From positions 186,001-250,000 of the forward strand of contig NZ_CP139707.1 in NCBI RefSeq assembly GCF_034377145.1: 64,000 nucleotides of DNA. The letters are read 5' to 3'. This stretch comes from Sulfitobacter sp. OXR-159. Its GTDB lineage: Bacteria > Pseudomonadota > Alphaproteobacteria > Rhodobacterales > Rhodobacteraceae. Positions 53,512 through 62,389 of the stretch are shown here, in pieces. The notes below the pieces were generated by a model. The model did not search any database. It was not told the DNA's origin and saw nothing but the letters and a program-made list of their open reading frames with translations. Position 1 is the stretch's first letter. Each line of letters starts with the position of its first letter. Position numbers and translations under genes: made by a program.

Positions 53512-54630
53512 TCAGTTGCCAAGGTTCCCGGCTGTGTTCACCAGCCCAAAGACCGATCCGACAAGGCCCAGAATGGTGCGCGTGTCCGACAGTGGGCTTT
53601 CGGTCGCAAGCACCAGATCGCCAGATTGAATGTGGAAATTCCGCGCCGAAAAGAGCCCGTCAGATGTGGTCAAATCCAGCGTGAACACCACCCGCGTGCG
53701 GCGCGGGCCGCGCACCCCGGCGCTGACCGCGCTGGCGGGGTATTCGCGCAGGATCAAAATGCCCTCGGGGTCGGCGCGGGATTCGTTTACCCCACCGATG
53801 ATCGCCAGCGCATCCAGCGCAGAGACCTCATCGCGGTTAAAGGGAAACTGTGCCTCCCTTCCGGCGGCACCCAGCGACAGGAAGTAACGGCGATCATCCT
53901 CGATGATCAGTTTGTCGCCCCCGATCAGCCGGGTATCAAGGCTGGGGTTTTCGTAAAGCCGGTCGATCGACGTGGTATAGATGTTTGGGCCGCGCAGCAG
54001 TTTGACCTGCGGGTTTTCGATGCCGCTTTGCACCCCGCCACCAGCCGAAATCGCCGCCAGCACGGTAAAGTTATTGTCGGGCATCAGGATGTTGCCGGGG
54101 CTGCTCACGCCGCTCACCAGATCGACGGAGTTGCTGCGCCCTTCGGTCATGGCCAGTTGCACCTGTGCCGAGGGCACGATCGTCTCAAGCCGACGCTGAA
54201 GCAATTGCCGCGCTGAATCCGGGGTCCGGCCCGAGACCTGAACCTTGCCGATATAGGGCATGAAAATCGTCCCGCTCTCCGAAACGCGAATGCCGGACAG
54301 GGTGGCAACCTGTTGGCTTGGCGACGTCAGAAGCGAGTTGTCGCTGCTGTCCCAAACCAGAATGTCCAGCCGATCACCGGGGCGGATCACTTGGGCGTTC
54401 GACCCTCGGCTGGCACCGATCCAGCCATGGCGTCTTTCGCCGGTGCGGGGCCACTGAGCAACACTGGGCAGAAAGGCACGGGTGACGGGATAAACGGCGA
54501 TATCGGCATCCGGCGCGGCCGCTTCCTCAGTGACCTCTTTTTGGATGGCTGCACCACGCGGAAGGTTGCTGCATGCCGCCAGCGAGAAGGTCATCAGGGC
54601 CAAGAGGAACAGTTTGCTCAGGTGCTTCAT
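53512..54630 (-). CDS. Polysaccharide export lipoprotein, Wza type
   Basis: This 372-residue outer-membrane export protein has a lipoprotein signal peptide with lipobox (LMTFSLAACS, Cys about residue 20), a Poly_export domain (IRPGDRLDILVWDSSDNSLL, GTIFMPYIGKVQVSGRT) and SLBB-like beta-grasp repeats (VLAAISAGGGVQSGIENPQVKLLRG; SALDALAIIGGVNESRADP). The start at 54630 gives the natural signal peptide; the longer reading from 54699 has a weak site. No Wzc-type tyrosine kinase gene is beside it. It is divergent from the epimerase gene. Confidence 0.88.
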   Translation of the reverse strand: MKHLSKLFLLALMTFSLAACSNLPRGAAIQKEVTEEAAAPDADIAVYPVTRAFLPSVAQWPRTGERRHGWIGASRGSNAQVIRPGDRLDILVWDSSDNSLLTSPSQQVATLSGIRVSESGTIFMPYIGKVQVSGRTPDSARQLLQRRLETIVPSAQVQLAMTEGRSNSVDLVSGVSSPGNILMPDNNFTVLAAISAGGGVQSGIENPQVKLLRGPNIYTTSIDRLYENPSLDTRLIGGDKLIIEDDRRYFLSLGAAGREAQFPFNRDEVSALDALAIIGGVNESRADPEGILILREYPASAVSAGVRGPRRTRVVFTLDLTTSDGLFSARNFHIQSGDLVLATESPLSDTRTILGLVGSVFGLVNTAGNLGN

Positions 54631-54773
54631 GAGATGCGCAGTCGCTTTCTGGTGTTTCACCGGTAAACCGGGGTACTTGTGCCTGTATGCAGTGTTCATT
54701 GGCGGCTTGCAAAGGATGTTGTAAACCCGGCCCCCATCCGAAATTCTAGTCCCTCAGGATAGAGGCTGAACCT

Positions 54774-55667
54774 ATGGCGTCAATGACTACAAAAGACAGC
54801 GCGGTTTCAAGCGGCCCGGCGGATTTTGACGGGGTTCTCTTGCTGGGCGCGACGGGGCGTTTGGGCAGCATGCTGCGCCGTCATTGGCCTGAACCGCAGG
54901 CTCTGCGCAGCCAGTCGCGGCAGCCTCGACCCGGGTTTTGCAATTTCGATCTGCCAGCAGCGGGAGAGGGGCCAAGCGATGCGGCGATTTCCGCCGCCCG
55001 TGGGGCGCGGGCGGTGATCTCTTTGGCCGGGGTGACCCCGGCCCGGGCGGGGGCCTGCGGCGCACCATTGGAGGATAACGTCACCCTCGCCCTCGCCGCG
55101 CTGAAACTGGCAGAGGCGGCGGCGGTCCCCCGGTTTTTTGTCGCTTCTTCGGCAGCGGTCTATGGCGCGCAAGACGGTCCGCTGCGAGAGGATATGCCCT
55201 GCGCTCCGCTTTCGGAGTACGGCAGGCAGAAGCTGGCGATGGAGCAGGCGGTGCGAGAAGCGCAAGGCAAGACCGCCATCACCGCGCTGCGGATCGGCAA
55301 TGTGGCCGGCGCGGACGCGATCCTTGGCGGCTGGCAACCGAAAATGCAGATTGATCGCTTCCCCGATGGCGCCACGCCAAGCCGCAGCTATATCGGGCCG
55401 GTGACCTTGGCGCGGGTGCTCTGCGCGCTCTGCCATGTGGACGACCTGCCGCCTGTTTTGAATACCGCGGCCCCCGGCGCGGTGCAAATGGGGGCGCTGC
55501 TCGATGCGGCGGGGCTGGCGTGGCAGCCCAAACCGGCCCCGGCCACCGCCATTCCTGAGGTGCGGCTGGATACGAATGCGCTTGAATGCCACGTCGATTT
55601 CACGCCAGAAACTCAAACGCCCGCCGGTTTGGTACGTGAATGGCAGCAGGATATGAACAAACGATGA
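54774..55667 (+). CDS. NAD-dependent epimerase/dehydratase family protein
   Basis: This 297-residue extended SDR has the Rossmann motif VLLLGATGRLGSMLRRHW, AVISLAGVTPAR, the Ser in FVASSAAVYGAQDGP and the YxxxK catalytic pair in SEYGRQKLAMEQ. The substrate is probably a nucleotide sugar, but it cannot be named. It lies 10 bp before the sugar transferase gene and after a divergent promoter region shared with the Wza-like gene. GAGG precedes the ATG. Confidence 0.8.
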   Translation: MASMTTKDSAVSSGPADFDGVLLLGATGRLGSMLRRHWPEPQALRSQSRQPRPGFCNFDLPAAGEGPSDAAISAARGARAVISLAGVTPARAGACGAPLEDNVTLALAALKLAEAAAVPRFFVASSAAVYGAQDGPLREDMPCAPLSEYGRQKLAMEQAVREAQGKTAITALRIGNVAGADAILGGWQPKMQIDRFPDGATPSRSYIGPVTLARVLCALCHVDDLPPVLNTAAPGAVQMGALLDAAGLAWQPKPAPATAIPEVRLDTNALECHVDFTPETQTPAGLVREWQQDMNKR

Positions 55668-55677
55668 AGACCCTTCA

Positions 55678-56289
55678 ATGACGTGGCGCAAGCGCATCTT
55701 CGATCTGTTCTTCGCCAGCCTGCTTGTCATCATCTTGGGGCCGATCTTGCTGGGGTTGCTGGTCTGGTTGCTGCTGAAAGAGGGGCGGCCGCTTTTTCAT
55801 GTGGCCGAGCGGATGAAAACGCCTGAGCAGAGTTTCAACCTTTGGAAACTGCGTACGATGACCGTGGCAGAGAAGGATCAGGGCGTATCGGGCGGCAACA
55901 AAGCCGCGCGGATCACCCCCACCGGCGCATGGCTCAGGGCGCGGCGCTTGGATGAGTTTCCCCAGCTTTGGAATATCCTGCGCGGCGATCTAAGCTTTGT
56001 CGGCCCCCGCCCGCCGCTGCGCGAATATGTGGAGCGTTTTCCCGAGGTCTATGCCGAGGTTCTGAAATCACGGCCCGGCGTGACCGGGTTGGCCACGATC
56101 CGGTTTCACAAACATGAAGAACGGCTGCTGTCGCGCTGCGAGACCCCGGAAGAGACCGACCGTGTCTATTGTCGTATCTGCGTCCCGCGCAAAGCCCAAC
56201 TAGATCTGATTTATCAGCGCCATCAAAGCACATGTTACGACTTCGATTTGGTGTTTCAAACTATCAGCAACCTTTTTAGACGCAGATGA
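55678..56289 (+). CDS. Priming sugar-phosphate transferase (WcaJ/ExoY type, short)
   Basis: This 203-residue polyprenyl-phosphate hexose-1-phosphate transferase starts glycan assembly on undecaprenyl phosphate. It has a membrane helix (about 7-34), FNLWKLRTM, then the catalytic region ARRLDEFPQLWNILRGDLSFVGPRPPL (read in parts; Asp-Glu pair) and SRPGVTGLATIR. The monotopic short form lacks the N-terminal membrane domain of WcaJ. A perfect 25-bp tandem repeat covers its last codons and stop. Confidence 0.88.
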   Translation: MTWRKRIFDLFFASLLVIILGPILLGLLVWLLLKEGRPLFHVAERMKTPEQSFNLWKLRTMTVAEKDQGVSGGNKAARITPTGAWLRARRLDEFPQLWNILRGDLSFVGPRPPLREYVERFPEVYAEVLKSRPGVTGLATIRFHKHEERLLSRCETPEETDRVYCRICVPRKAQLDLIYQRHQSTCYDFDLVFQTISNLFRRR

Positions 56290-56323
56290 AGGTGGCGGTT
56301 TTAGACGCAGATGAAGGTGGCGG
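56274..56323 (+). repeat. Perfect 25-bp tandem duplication over a stop codon
   Basis: Bases 56274-56298 (TTTTAGACGCAGATGAAGGT then GGCGG) are repeated exactly at 56299-56323. The first copy contains the sugar transferase stop (TGA 56287-56289). The second copy is non-coding. Confidence 0.95.
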
Positions 56324-56556
56324 TGGCCCGCGGCGTGACCGGGGGCAAATAGTTAAAAATTGGTGTTTTTGACAAAATCGTGGCAATGTTTGCTGAAAAT
56401 TTAAGCGAATCCAGATTCGATTGATGACACATTGAGCGCTATTTACTGTTTTTACGCTTGCTGGTGCTCAGAAAGAGCTCCATGGACGAAAGAGAGCTAC
56501 TAATACGTTTCGGGCGCATCGCGGTCGCTAATATACACGTAGACAGGAGACGGCGC
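56324..56556 (+). other. AT-rich leader before the CapD-like gene
   Basis: The gap from 56290 to 56556 is markedly richer in A and T than its surroundings. It holds a TTGACA at 56369-56374 without a convincing -10 at normal spacing, and a perfect palindrome CGAATC-CA-GATTCG at 56406-56419. A promoter for the next gene is expected here, and the region could bind an AT-preferring regulator. No gene is seen; short frames within it lack ribosome sites. Confidence 0.4.
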
Positions 56557-58440
56557 ATGCTGAGCATCATCAAGTCGCTGACCAAACGGCAAAAGCGCGT
56601 GATCATGTTGGCGCTCGACTCCCTTTTAATCGTTGTCTCCACGATTGCCGCCTTGGCTGTGCGCGGGCTGCCTGAGCATCTTCTCGAAACACTCGCCAAC
56701 TATGCCCCGGTATTACCTCTTACCCTGATTGTTGGTGTGCTCGTATCGATCCGCTTGGGGGTCTGTAGCACACAATTGAACGCCTATGAGACCGCAGCGG
56801 TCGGTAGCACCGCTATTTTGGGGACCACCCTGGCGGGCGTATCCCTGCTGGGCGCGTCCCTTCTGGGGCTGGATTTCCCGCTGGGCGTGCATATCATGTT
56901 CGGGGCGATCTTTTTCTCTCTGGTGGTGCTGTCGCGGGTAATCTTGTTGCATATCGTGCTGCAAATCTACCGTACCGGCGACGCGCGCTGCCGTGTCCTG
57001 ATTTATGGCGCGGGCACCACGGGGACACAGCTGGTCTCGGCGCTGCGCGGCCATGAAACGATTGAGCCTATTGCCTTTGTCGATGATAACATTGCGCTGC
57101 AAGGGCTCAACGTCTCAAAACTGCCGGTCTATTCCTCGCGCGGCATTGCTGAACTTGTCGTCGAGAAACAGATCGACCGCGTGTTGCTGGCCGTGCCCTC
57201 GCTAAGCACCCCAAAGCAGGCGCAGATCGCCCGACGGCTGGAGAAGCTGGGTCTGGAGGTGCAAACCCTTCCGTCCTTCGCGCAATTGATCGGGGAAGAG
57301 GCTTTGGTCGACAAGCTTTCCCCCGTTTCTCCGCGTCGGTTCCTGAACCGCGATGAAATCACCCCTTTGATCAACGAAGGCGGAGAGAGCTATGCCGGTA
57401 AGGTGGTTTTCGTCTCTGGTGCGGGCGGCTCCATCGGGTCGGAGCTTTGCCGTCAGGTTCTGCTTTGTCGGCCCACCAAACTGGTGCTTTTCGAACTGAG
57501 CGAACTGGCCCTCTACAACGCCGACATGGAGATCCGGCAGTTGGCCGAGGGCAGCGACATCGAAATCGTCTCGGTCCTGGGTACGGTCACGGATACCCGG
57601 CAGCTGCGCAAAGTGCTGTCGCAGCACGGGGTCAATGTGATCCTTCATGCCGCCGCCTATAAACATGTCCCGCTGGTCGAGGCGAACCCGCTTTCGGGGC
57701 TGGTGAACAATGTTTTGGGCACACAGGCGCTGGCCGAGCAGGCCGCTCGCGCAGGCGTGGAGCGTTTCATTCTGGTATCGACCGACAAGGCCGTGCGCCC
57801 GACCAATATTATGGGTGGGTCCAAGCGGCTTGCCGAACTCGTCATTCAAGATATGGCACGCAAATATGGCGGCGAAGGCGGTGTCATCTTTTCCATGGTC
57901 CGCTTTGGCAATGTGTTGGGGTCGTCCGGGTCTGTCGTGCCGCTGTTTCAAGAGCAGGTTAGCCGCGGCGGCCCGTTGACGGTGACGGATCGGGGCGTGG
58001 CGCGCTACTTTATGACGGTGGAAGAGGCCGTGCGTCTGGTCTTGCAGGCTGGATCGCTGGCCCAAGGGGGCGAGGTCTTTGTTCTGGACATGGGCAAGCC
58101 TGTGCCCATCTTGAAACTTGCACGCCAAGTAATTGAAACGGCTGGTTATACTGTCCGGGACGAAGACAACCCCGATGGCGATATCGAGATCGAGATCACC
58201 GGCCTGCGGCCCGGCGAGAAGATGACCGAGGAGTTGACGCTGAGCGGTTTGCTCATCAACACGGCGCATCCCAAGATCTATTCCGCGCGGGAAAACGGAT
58301 TGAACGAACTGGAAATCGCCTCGGTCCTGCGGGACTTGCGCGAAGCACTTGTTGCCAATGACGAAGATTTGGCCCGTCAGGTTGTCTACCGCTGGGTCGA
58401 AGGCTTCGCCCCACCCGAGGCGCTGAGAAAATCCTCCTGA
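56557..58440 (+). CDS. Nucleotide-sugar 4,6-dehydratase, CapD/PglF/WbpM type
   Basis: This 627-residue membrane-bound dehydratase makes 4-keto-6-deoxy sugar nucleotides (probably from UDP-GlcNAc). Four N-terminal helices (about 15-145) are followed by a CoA-binding-like Rossmann domain (VLIYGAGTTGTQLVSAL) and the catalytic SDR domain (VFVSGAGGSIGSELCRQVL; ILHAAAYKHVPLVEANP; ILVSTDKAVRPTNIMGGSKRLAE). The length matches long-form family members. The ATG at 56557 with CAGGAG is used; an upstream ATG at 56458 adds 33 residues without support. The exact sugar is inferred from the family. Confidence 0.9.
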   Translation: MLSIIKSLTKRQKRVIMLALDSLLIVVSTIAALAVRGLPEHLLETLANYAPVLPLTLIVGVLVSIRLGVCSTQLNAYETAAVGSTAILGTTLAGVSLLGASLLGLDFPLGVHIMFGAIFFSLVVLSRVILLHIVLQIYRTGDARCRVLIYGAGTTGTQLVSALRGHETIEPIAFVDDNIALQGLNVSKLPVYSSRGIAELVVEKQIDRVLLAVPSLSTPKQAQIARRLEKLGLEVQTLPSFAQLIGEEALVDKLSPVSPRRFLNRDEITPLINEGGESYAGKVVFVSGAGGSIGSELCRQVLLCRPTKLVLFELSELALYNADMEIRQLAEGSDIEIVSVLGTVTDTRQLRKVLSQHGVNVILHAAAYKHVPLVEANPLSGLVNNVLGTQALAEQAARAGVERFILVSTDKAVRPTNIMGGSKRLAELVIQDMARKYGGEGGVIFSMVRFGNVLGSSGSVVPLFQEQVSRGGPLTVTDRGVARYFMTVEEAVRLVLQAGSLAQGGEVFVLDMGKPVPILKLARQVIETAGYTVRDEDNPDGDIEIEITGLRPGEKMTEELTLSGLLINTAHPKIYSARENGLNELEIASVLRDLREALVANDEDLARQVVYRWVEGFAPPEALRKSS

Positions 58441-58569
58441 CCGGACCGTCACATGTCGCGATATTGCCGCGGTCGCGGCGCGCGGCAAAACGGTGGCGGG
58501 ACAGAGATTGATTTGCAGGGGCCGTCCGTGCCAAATCTAGCCAACAATATCGCAGGTAAGGGGCGCTTT

Positions 58570-60762
58570 GTGGATCGGCAGACGAAATTAGGAATGCGTA
58601 GGCTGAACCGTGGGCCGCTGGTGTCGATGCTCTTGGCGGGGGTGGCGCTGCCCGGTGTTGCGCTGGCTGATCCGACTTACGACATCTTTGAAACCCCCGA
58701 GCGTCCTTCGCTCAACTTTTACGGCTCGCCGGGGCTGGTCGATATGCCAACCGCCCATGCACTGCCGGATGGGCAGCTTGCCATCGGGGTCTCAAACTTT
58801 GCAGGCATGACGCGCACCACCTTGACCTTTCAGGCCACACCGCGCCTGTCGGCCAGCTTTCGCTACGTTGGAATTCGGGATTGGACCGATGTCGTTCCCG
58901 GCAATTTCGATACCTATCGCGACCGAAGCTTTGACCTGCGCTATATGCTGAAAAAGGAAGATGTTTTCTGGCCTGCGATCACCGTAGGTTTGCAGGATTT
59001 CGCAGGCACTGGGATCTACGCGGGCGAATATGTCGTTGCGACCAAGACTTTCGACAACACGCTGCTGCCCGGCCGCGTCAAGGTGACCGGCGGTCTGGGC
59101 TGGGGGCGTCTGGGCAGCCACGGCAGCATCGGTGCGCCCTTTGGTGGCAACCGCGGCTCCTTTGTTGGGGGCAGCACGGGGGGCAAACCTTCGTTTGATC
59201 AATGGTTTCGCGGGTCGGCTGCGCCCTTCGCCGGGGTAGAGTGGGCGGTGAATGACCGTTGGACCCTCAAGGCGGAATACAGTTCCGACGCCTATGAGAC
59301 CGAAGACGGCTTGCGCGAGATCTTTACCCGTAAATCGCAGTTCAACTTCGGCACCGAATACCAATATTCCGATGGGCTGCGGTTGGGGGCCTATTATCTC
59401 TATGGGTCCGAGATCGGGGTGAACCTGCAATACCAGTTGAACCCCCGCAAGCCGCTGACGCCGGTCAAGATTACCCCGGTCGCGCCGCTCAAGGTGCGCC
59501 CCAGCCGCGCCACCTCTCCGGCGGCTTGGGATACGCAATGGGCCGCCAGCACCAACCAGCAGCGCAGCCTGCGCGATCAGGTGAAAGAGGTGCTGGATGC
59601 CAGCGGTCTTTCCCTCGTGGCGCTGACGCTTGATTCCGCCAAGGCCGAGTTGCGGTTGCGCAATGACCGGTATCAGGCCCCGGCGGTTGCTGTGGGGCGT
59701 GGTGCGCGCGCGCTGGCTTGGGTGCTGCCCGCCTCGGTTGAGACCTTCCGCATCGTCTTGGTCGAAGAGGGTTTGGCGCAATCCGCCGTGACCCTGCGCC
59801 GCTCTGACCTTGAGGCTTTGGAGTTTGACCCGCAGGCCGCCGACGCGCTTCTGGCCGTGGCAGGCATCGGTGAGGCCACTCCCCGGCTGCCCGGCGCGAT
59901 GAAAAATGGCGACCTCTACCCCGATTTCGCCTGGTCCATCGGCCCCTATCTGTCGCCCAGCTATTTCGACCCGGAAGAGCCGGTTCGCCTGGATGGCGGC
60001 GTGGAGGTCACGGCCAGCTATCGCCCCGCGCCGGGCTGGACCGTCGCAGGCGGTCTGAAGCACCGTCTTTTTGGCTCTGTGGGCGATAAGACGACGCCGA
60101 GCAATTCAAGGCTTCCGACCGTCCGCACCGAGGGGCCGCGCTATGCCCGCGAAGGCGAGACGATCATCGACAATGCCTATGTGAGCAAGCAATGGAAGCC
60201 CGGCAATGACCTCTATGCGCGGGTCACGGCAGGCTATCTTGAGCGGATGTTCGGGGGTGTTTCGGCCGAATTGCTGTGGAAACCCGTCAACAGCAATCTC
60301 GCACTCGGGGTTGAGGCGAATTACGTGAAGCAGCGCGATTATGACGGTGCTCTGGGCTTTCTCGATTACAGCGTGGCGACGGGCCATGTCTCGGCCTATT
60401 ACGCCTTTGGCGGCGGCTATCATGGTCAATTGGACGTGGGCCGCTATTTGGCCGGTGATGTCGGTGCGACCGTGACCCTGACGCGCGAATTTACCAACGG
60501 CTGGAAGGTCGGCGGCTTTTTCACCATCACGGATGTCTCGGCCGAAGAGTTTGGCGAGGGGTCTTTTGACAAGGGCATCAACCTGACGATCCCCATCGGT
60601 TGGTTCTTGGGCGAGCCGGACAAACGCAGCGTGTCTACCACGATCCGACCGATCCAGCGGGATGGCGGGGCGCGGCTTCAGGTGCCGGGCCGGCTTTATG
60701 AACAGGTGCGCAGTGGCCATCGCAATTCACTGGAAGATCAATGGTCGAGGGTCTGGGAATGA
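58570..60762 (+). CDS. YjbH-family outer-membrane exopolysaccharide protein
   Basis: This 730-residue protein has a signal peptide (hydrophobic LVSMLLAGVALPGVALA) and a beta-barrel-rich body. Family features are LNFYGSPGLVDMPTAHALPDGQLAIGVSNFAGMTRTTLTF (read in parts), many alternating aromatic strands and a C-terminal porin-like part (GWFLGEPDKRS). YjbH is encoded with YjbE/F/G in E. coli, where the operon affects exopolysaccharide. I chose GTG 58570 because AAGGGG lies six bases ahead; ATG 58594 is a good alternative. It overlaps yjbF by 4 bp. Confidence 0.85.
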   Translation: MDRQTKLGMRRLNRGPLVSMLLAGVALPGVALADPTYDIFETPERPSLNFYGSPGLVDMPTAHALPDGQLAIGVSNFAGMTRTTLTFQATPRLSASFRYVGIRDWTDVVPGNFDTYRDRSFDLRYMLKKEDVFWPAITVGLQDFAGTGIYAGEYVVATKTFDNTLLPGRVKVTGGLGWGRLGSHGSIGAPFGGNRGSFVGGSTGGKPSFDQWFRGSAAPFAGVEWAVNDRWTLKAEYSSDAYETEDGLREIFTRKSQFNFGTEYQYSDGLRLGAYYLYGSEIGVNLQYQLNPRKPLTPVKITPVAPLKVRPSRATSPAAWDTQWAASTNQQRSLRDQVKEVLDASGLSLVALTLDSAKAELRLRNDRYQAPAVAVGRGARALAWVLPASVETFRIVLVEEGLAQSAVTLRRSDLEALEFDPQAADALLAVAGIGEATPRLPGAMKNGDLYPDFAWSIGPYLSPSYFDPEEPVRLDGGVEVTASYRPAPGWTVAGGLKHRLFGSVGDKTTPSNSRLPTVRTEGPRYAREGETIIDNAYVSKQWKPGNDLYARVTAGYLERMFGGVSAELLWKPVNSNLALGVEANYVKQRDYDGALGFLDYSVATGHVSAYYAFGGGYHGQLDVGRYLAGDVGATVTLTREFTNGWKVGGFFTITDVSAEEFGEGSFDKGINLTIPIGWFLGEPDKRSVSTTIRPIQRDGGARLQVPGRLYEQVRSGHRNSLEDQWSRVWE

Positions 60763-61457
60763 AGCATTTTGCAACCGGTCTTTTGTTGATCGCCAGCCTT
60801 ACCTTGAGCGCCTGTGCGGGCGGAGGGCGCGAAGAGGAGCGCAGCCCACTGCTCAGCGCGGGCAGCACGTTGTTTAGCATTCTCAAAGACCGCACCGGAC
60901 CCGAGGCGCCAGCCAAGGGGCGGGTAACAGTGACGCGCACGCTGCTGGATCAGACGCCCGGCGCGGTCATGCAGGTCGTTCCGGAAAACACCGGGCTGCA
61001 GGACTTTCTGAAACGTGTCGCTCGGCGGTCTGATGGCACGCCGGGGATGGTAGAGGTCTGGCAATCCACGGATCAGGTTCAGATCGTCCTGCGCGAAGGC
61101 GTGCTGGTCGGCACCAAGGGGCTTGGTGGCGATATGCGCTCGGCCCAAGCGCAAACAGTGATCGCGGCGCTGGACGGGCAGGGCGGCGGCGGCGAAAGGT
61201 TAATCACGCTGGCGCGGCTGGATGGCACGGCACAGACGGTGCCCTTTGCCTGCGACGTGACCCATCTGGGTCCAGAAACGATCCAGATCGTGGACCGTCG
61301 CCTGTCCGTGCGTCATTTCCGTGAGGATTGTATTTATGGCGCAACGACCTTCAGCAATGACTATTGGGCCGAGGTCGGTACCGGCAAACTCCGCCGTTCG
61401 CGGCAATGGGCCGGGCCGCAATTCGGCTATATGGCGATCGACCTTCTGAAAGATTAA
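60759..61457 (+). CDS. YjbF-family lipoprotein (GfcB-like)
   Basis: This 232-residue lipoprotein has signal peptide and lipobox (LIASLTLSACAGG, Cys about residue 19). Features resembling YjbF/GfcB are LVGTKGLGGDM, a beta-rich middle, and Cys residues in PFACDVTHLG and FREDCIYGATTFSNDYW, which could form a disulfide. In E. coli the yjbEFGH and gfcBCD genes go with exopolysaccharide or group 4 capsule. The start overlaps the yjbH stop as ATGA; an ATG six codons upstream lies inside yjbH. Confidence 0.85.
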   Translation: MKHFATGLLLIASLTLSACAGGGREEERSPLLSAGSTLFSILKDRTGPEAPAKGRVTVTRTLLDQTPGAVMQVVPENTGLQDFLKRVARRSDGTPGMVEVWQSTDQVQIVLREGVLVGTKGLGGDMRSAQAQTVIAALDGQGGGGERLITLARLDGTAQTVPFACDVTHLGPETIQIVDRRLSVRHFREDCIYGATTFSNDYWAEVGTGKLRRSRQWAGPQFGYMAIDLLKD

Positions 61458-61508
61458 AATCCCTGCTTGGCGCTTGTGATCGCAGCCCGCGCGGGCCAAT
61501 TTGGCGAG

Positions 61509-62363
61509 ATGGATAAAACGCTTCTTTCCCTTGGGCATGGCTATAGCGCGCGCGCATTGGCCGCCCGGTTGATCCCGCAGGGCTGGCGCATCATCGGCAC
61601 CACGCGCAGCCCCGAAAAGCTTAAAGAGATTGCCGCGACGGGGGTGGACCCGATGCTCTGGCCCGGCGACGATCTGAGCGCGCTTTTGCAAGAGGTGCCG
61701 AACTTGCTGGTCTCTGCCGGGCCGGGGCCGGAGGGCGATCCGGTTCTGCTGGAGTTGCAGGATCAGATCACCGCCGCCGCCCCGCATCTGCGGTGGGTGG
61801 GCTATCTGTCGACCACTGGCGTCTACGGCGACCACGGTGGCGATTGGGTGGACGAGACCACGCCGCTTGCCCCCTCCACCCGACGCGGCGCGGCGCGGGT
61901 GCAGGCCGAGGCGGCATGGGGCGCGATCCCCGATCTGCCGCTACATATTTTTCGGCTGGCGGGCATCTACGGCCCCGGACGCGGGCCATTTGCCAAGGTG
62001 CGCAAGGGCACGGCGCGGCGCATCATCAAGCAGGGCCAAGTCTTTTCGCGGATCCATGTGGAGGATATCGCCCAAGCGCTGGAATTGTCTTTGGCAAAAC
62101 CGCAGCCGGGGGCGATCTACAACCTGTGCGACGACGACCCCGCTCCGCCCCAAGATGTAATCGGCCATGCCGCCGCGCTTTTGGGCCTGCCCTTACCCCC
62201 GGCGGTGAACTTCGACGAGGCCGAGATGACCCCCATGGCCCGCAGCTTTTATGCGGAGAGCAAGAAGGTCCGGAACGATCACGCCAAGGCGGCGTTGGGC
62301 TGGCAACCGATCTACCCTGATTATCGCTCGGGTCTGGCCGCGCTGCTGGGGGCGGATGACTGA
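61509..62363 (+). CDS. SDR-family NAD(P)-dependent epimerase-like protein
   Basis: This 284-residue protein is of the YeeZ/extended-SDR type. It has the N-terminal dinucleotide motif LLSLGHGYSARALAARL, LLVSAGPGPEGDP, GYLSTTGVYGDHGGDWVDE and IFRLAGIYGPGRGPFAKV. The YxxxK motif is not obvious: a Tyr is in VYGDHGG and the usual Lys position is uncertain, so catalysis may be altered. The start is uncertain (ATG 61509, weak ribosome site; a TTG at 61467 is possible). It lies 51 bases after yjbF. Confidence 0.7.
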   Translation: MDKTLLSLGHGYSARALAARLIPQGWRIIGTTRSPEKLKEIAATGVDPMLWPGDDLSALLQEVPNLLVSAGPGPEGDPVLLELQDQITAAAPHLRWVGYLSTTGVYGDHGGDWVDETTPLAPSTRRGAARVQAEAAWGAIPDLPLHIFRLAGIYGPGRGPFAKVRKGTARRIIKQGQVFSRIHVEDIAQALELSLAKPQPGAIYNLCDDDPAPPQDVIGHAAALLGLPLPPAVNFDEAEMTPMARSFYAESKKVRNDHAKAALGWQPIYPDYRSGLAALLGADD

Positions 62364-62389
62364 ACCCGTGGCATCGCCCGAGGCACCGA

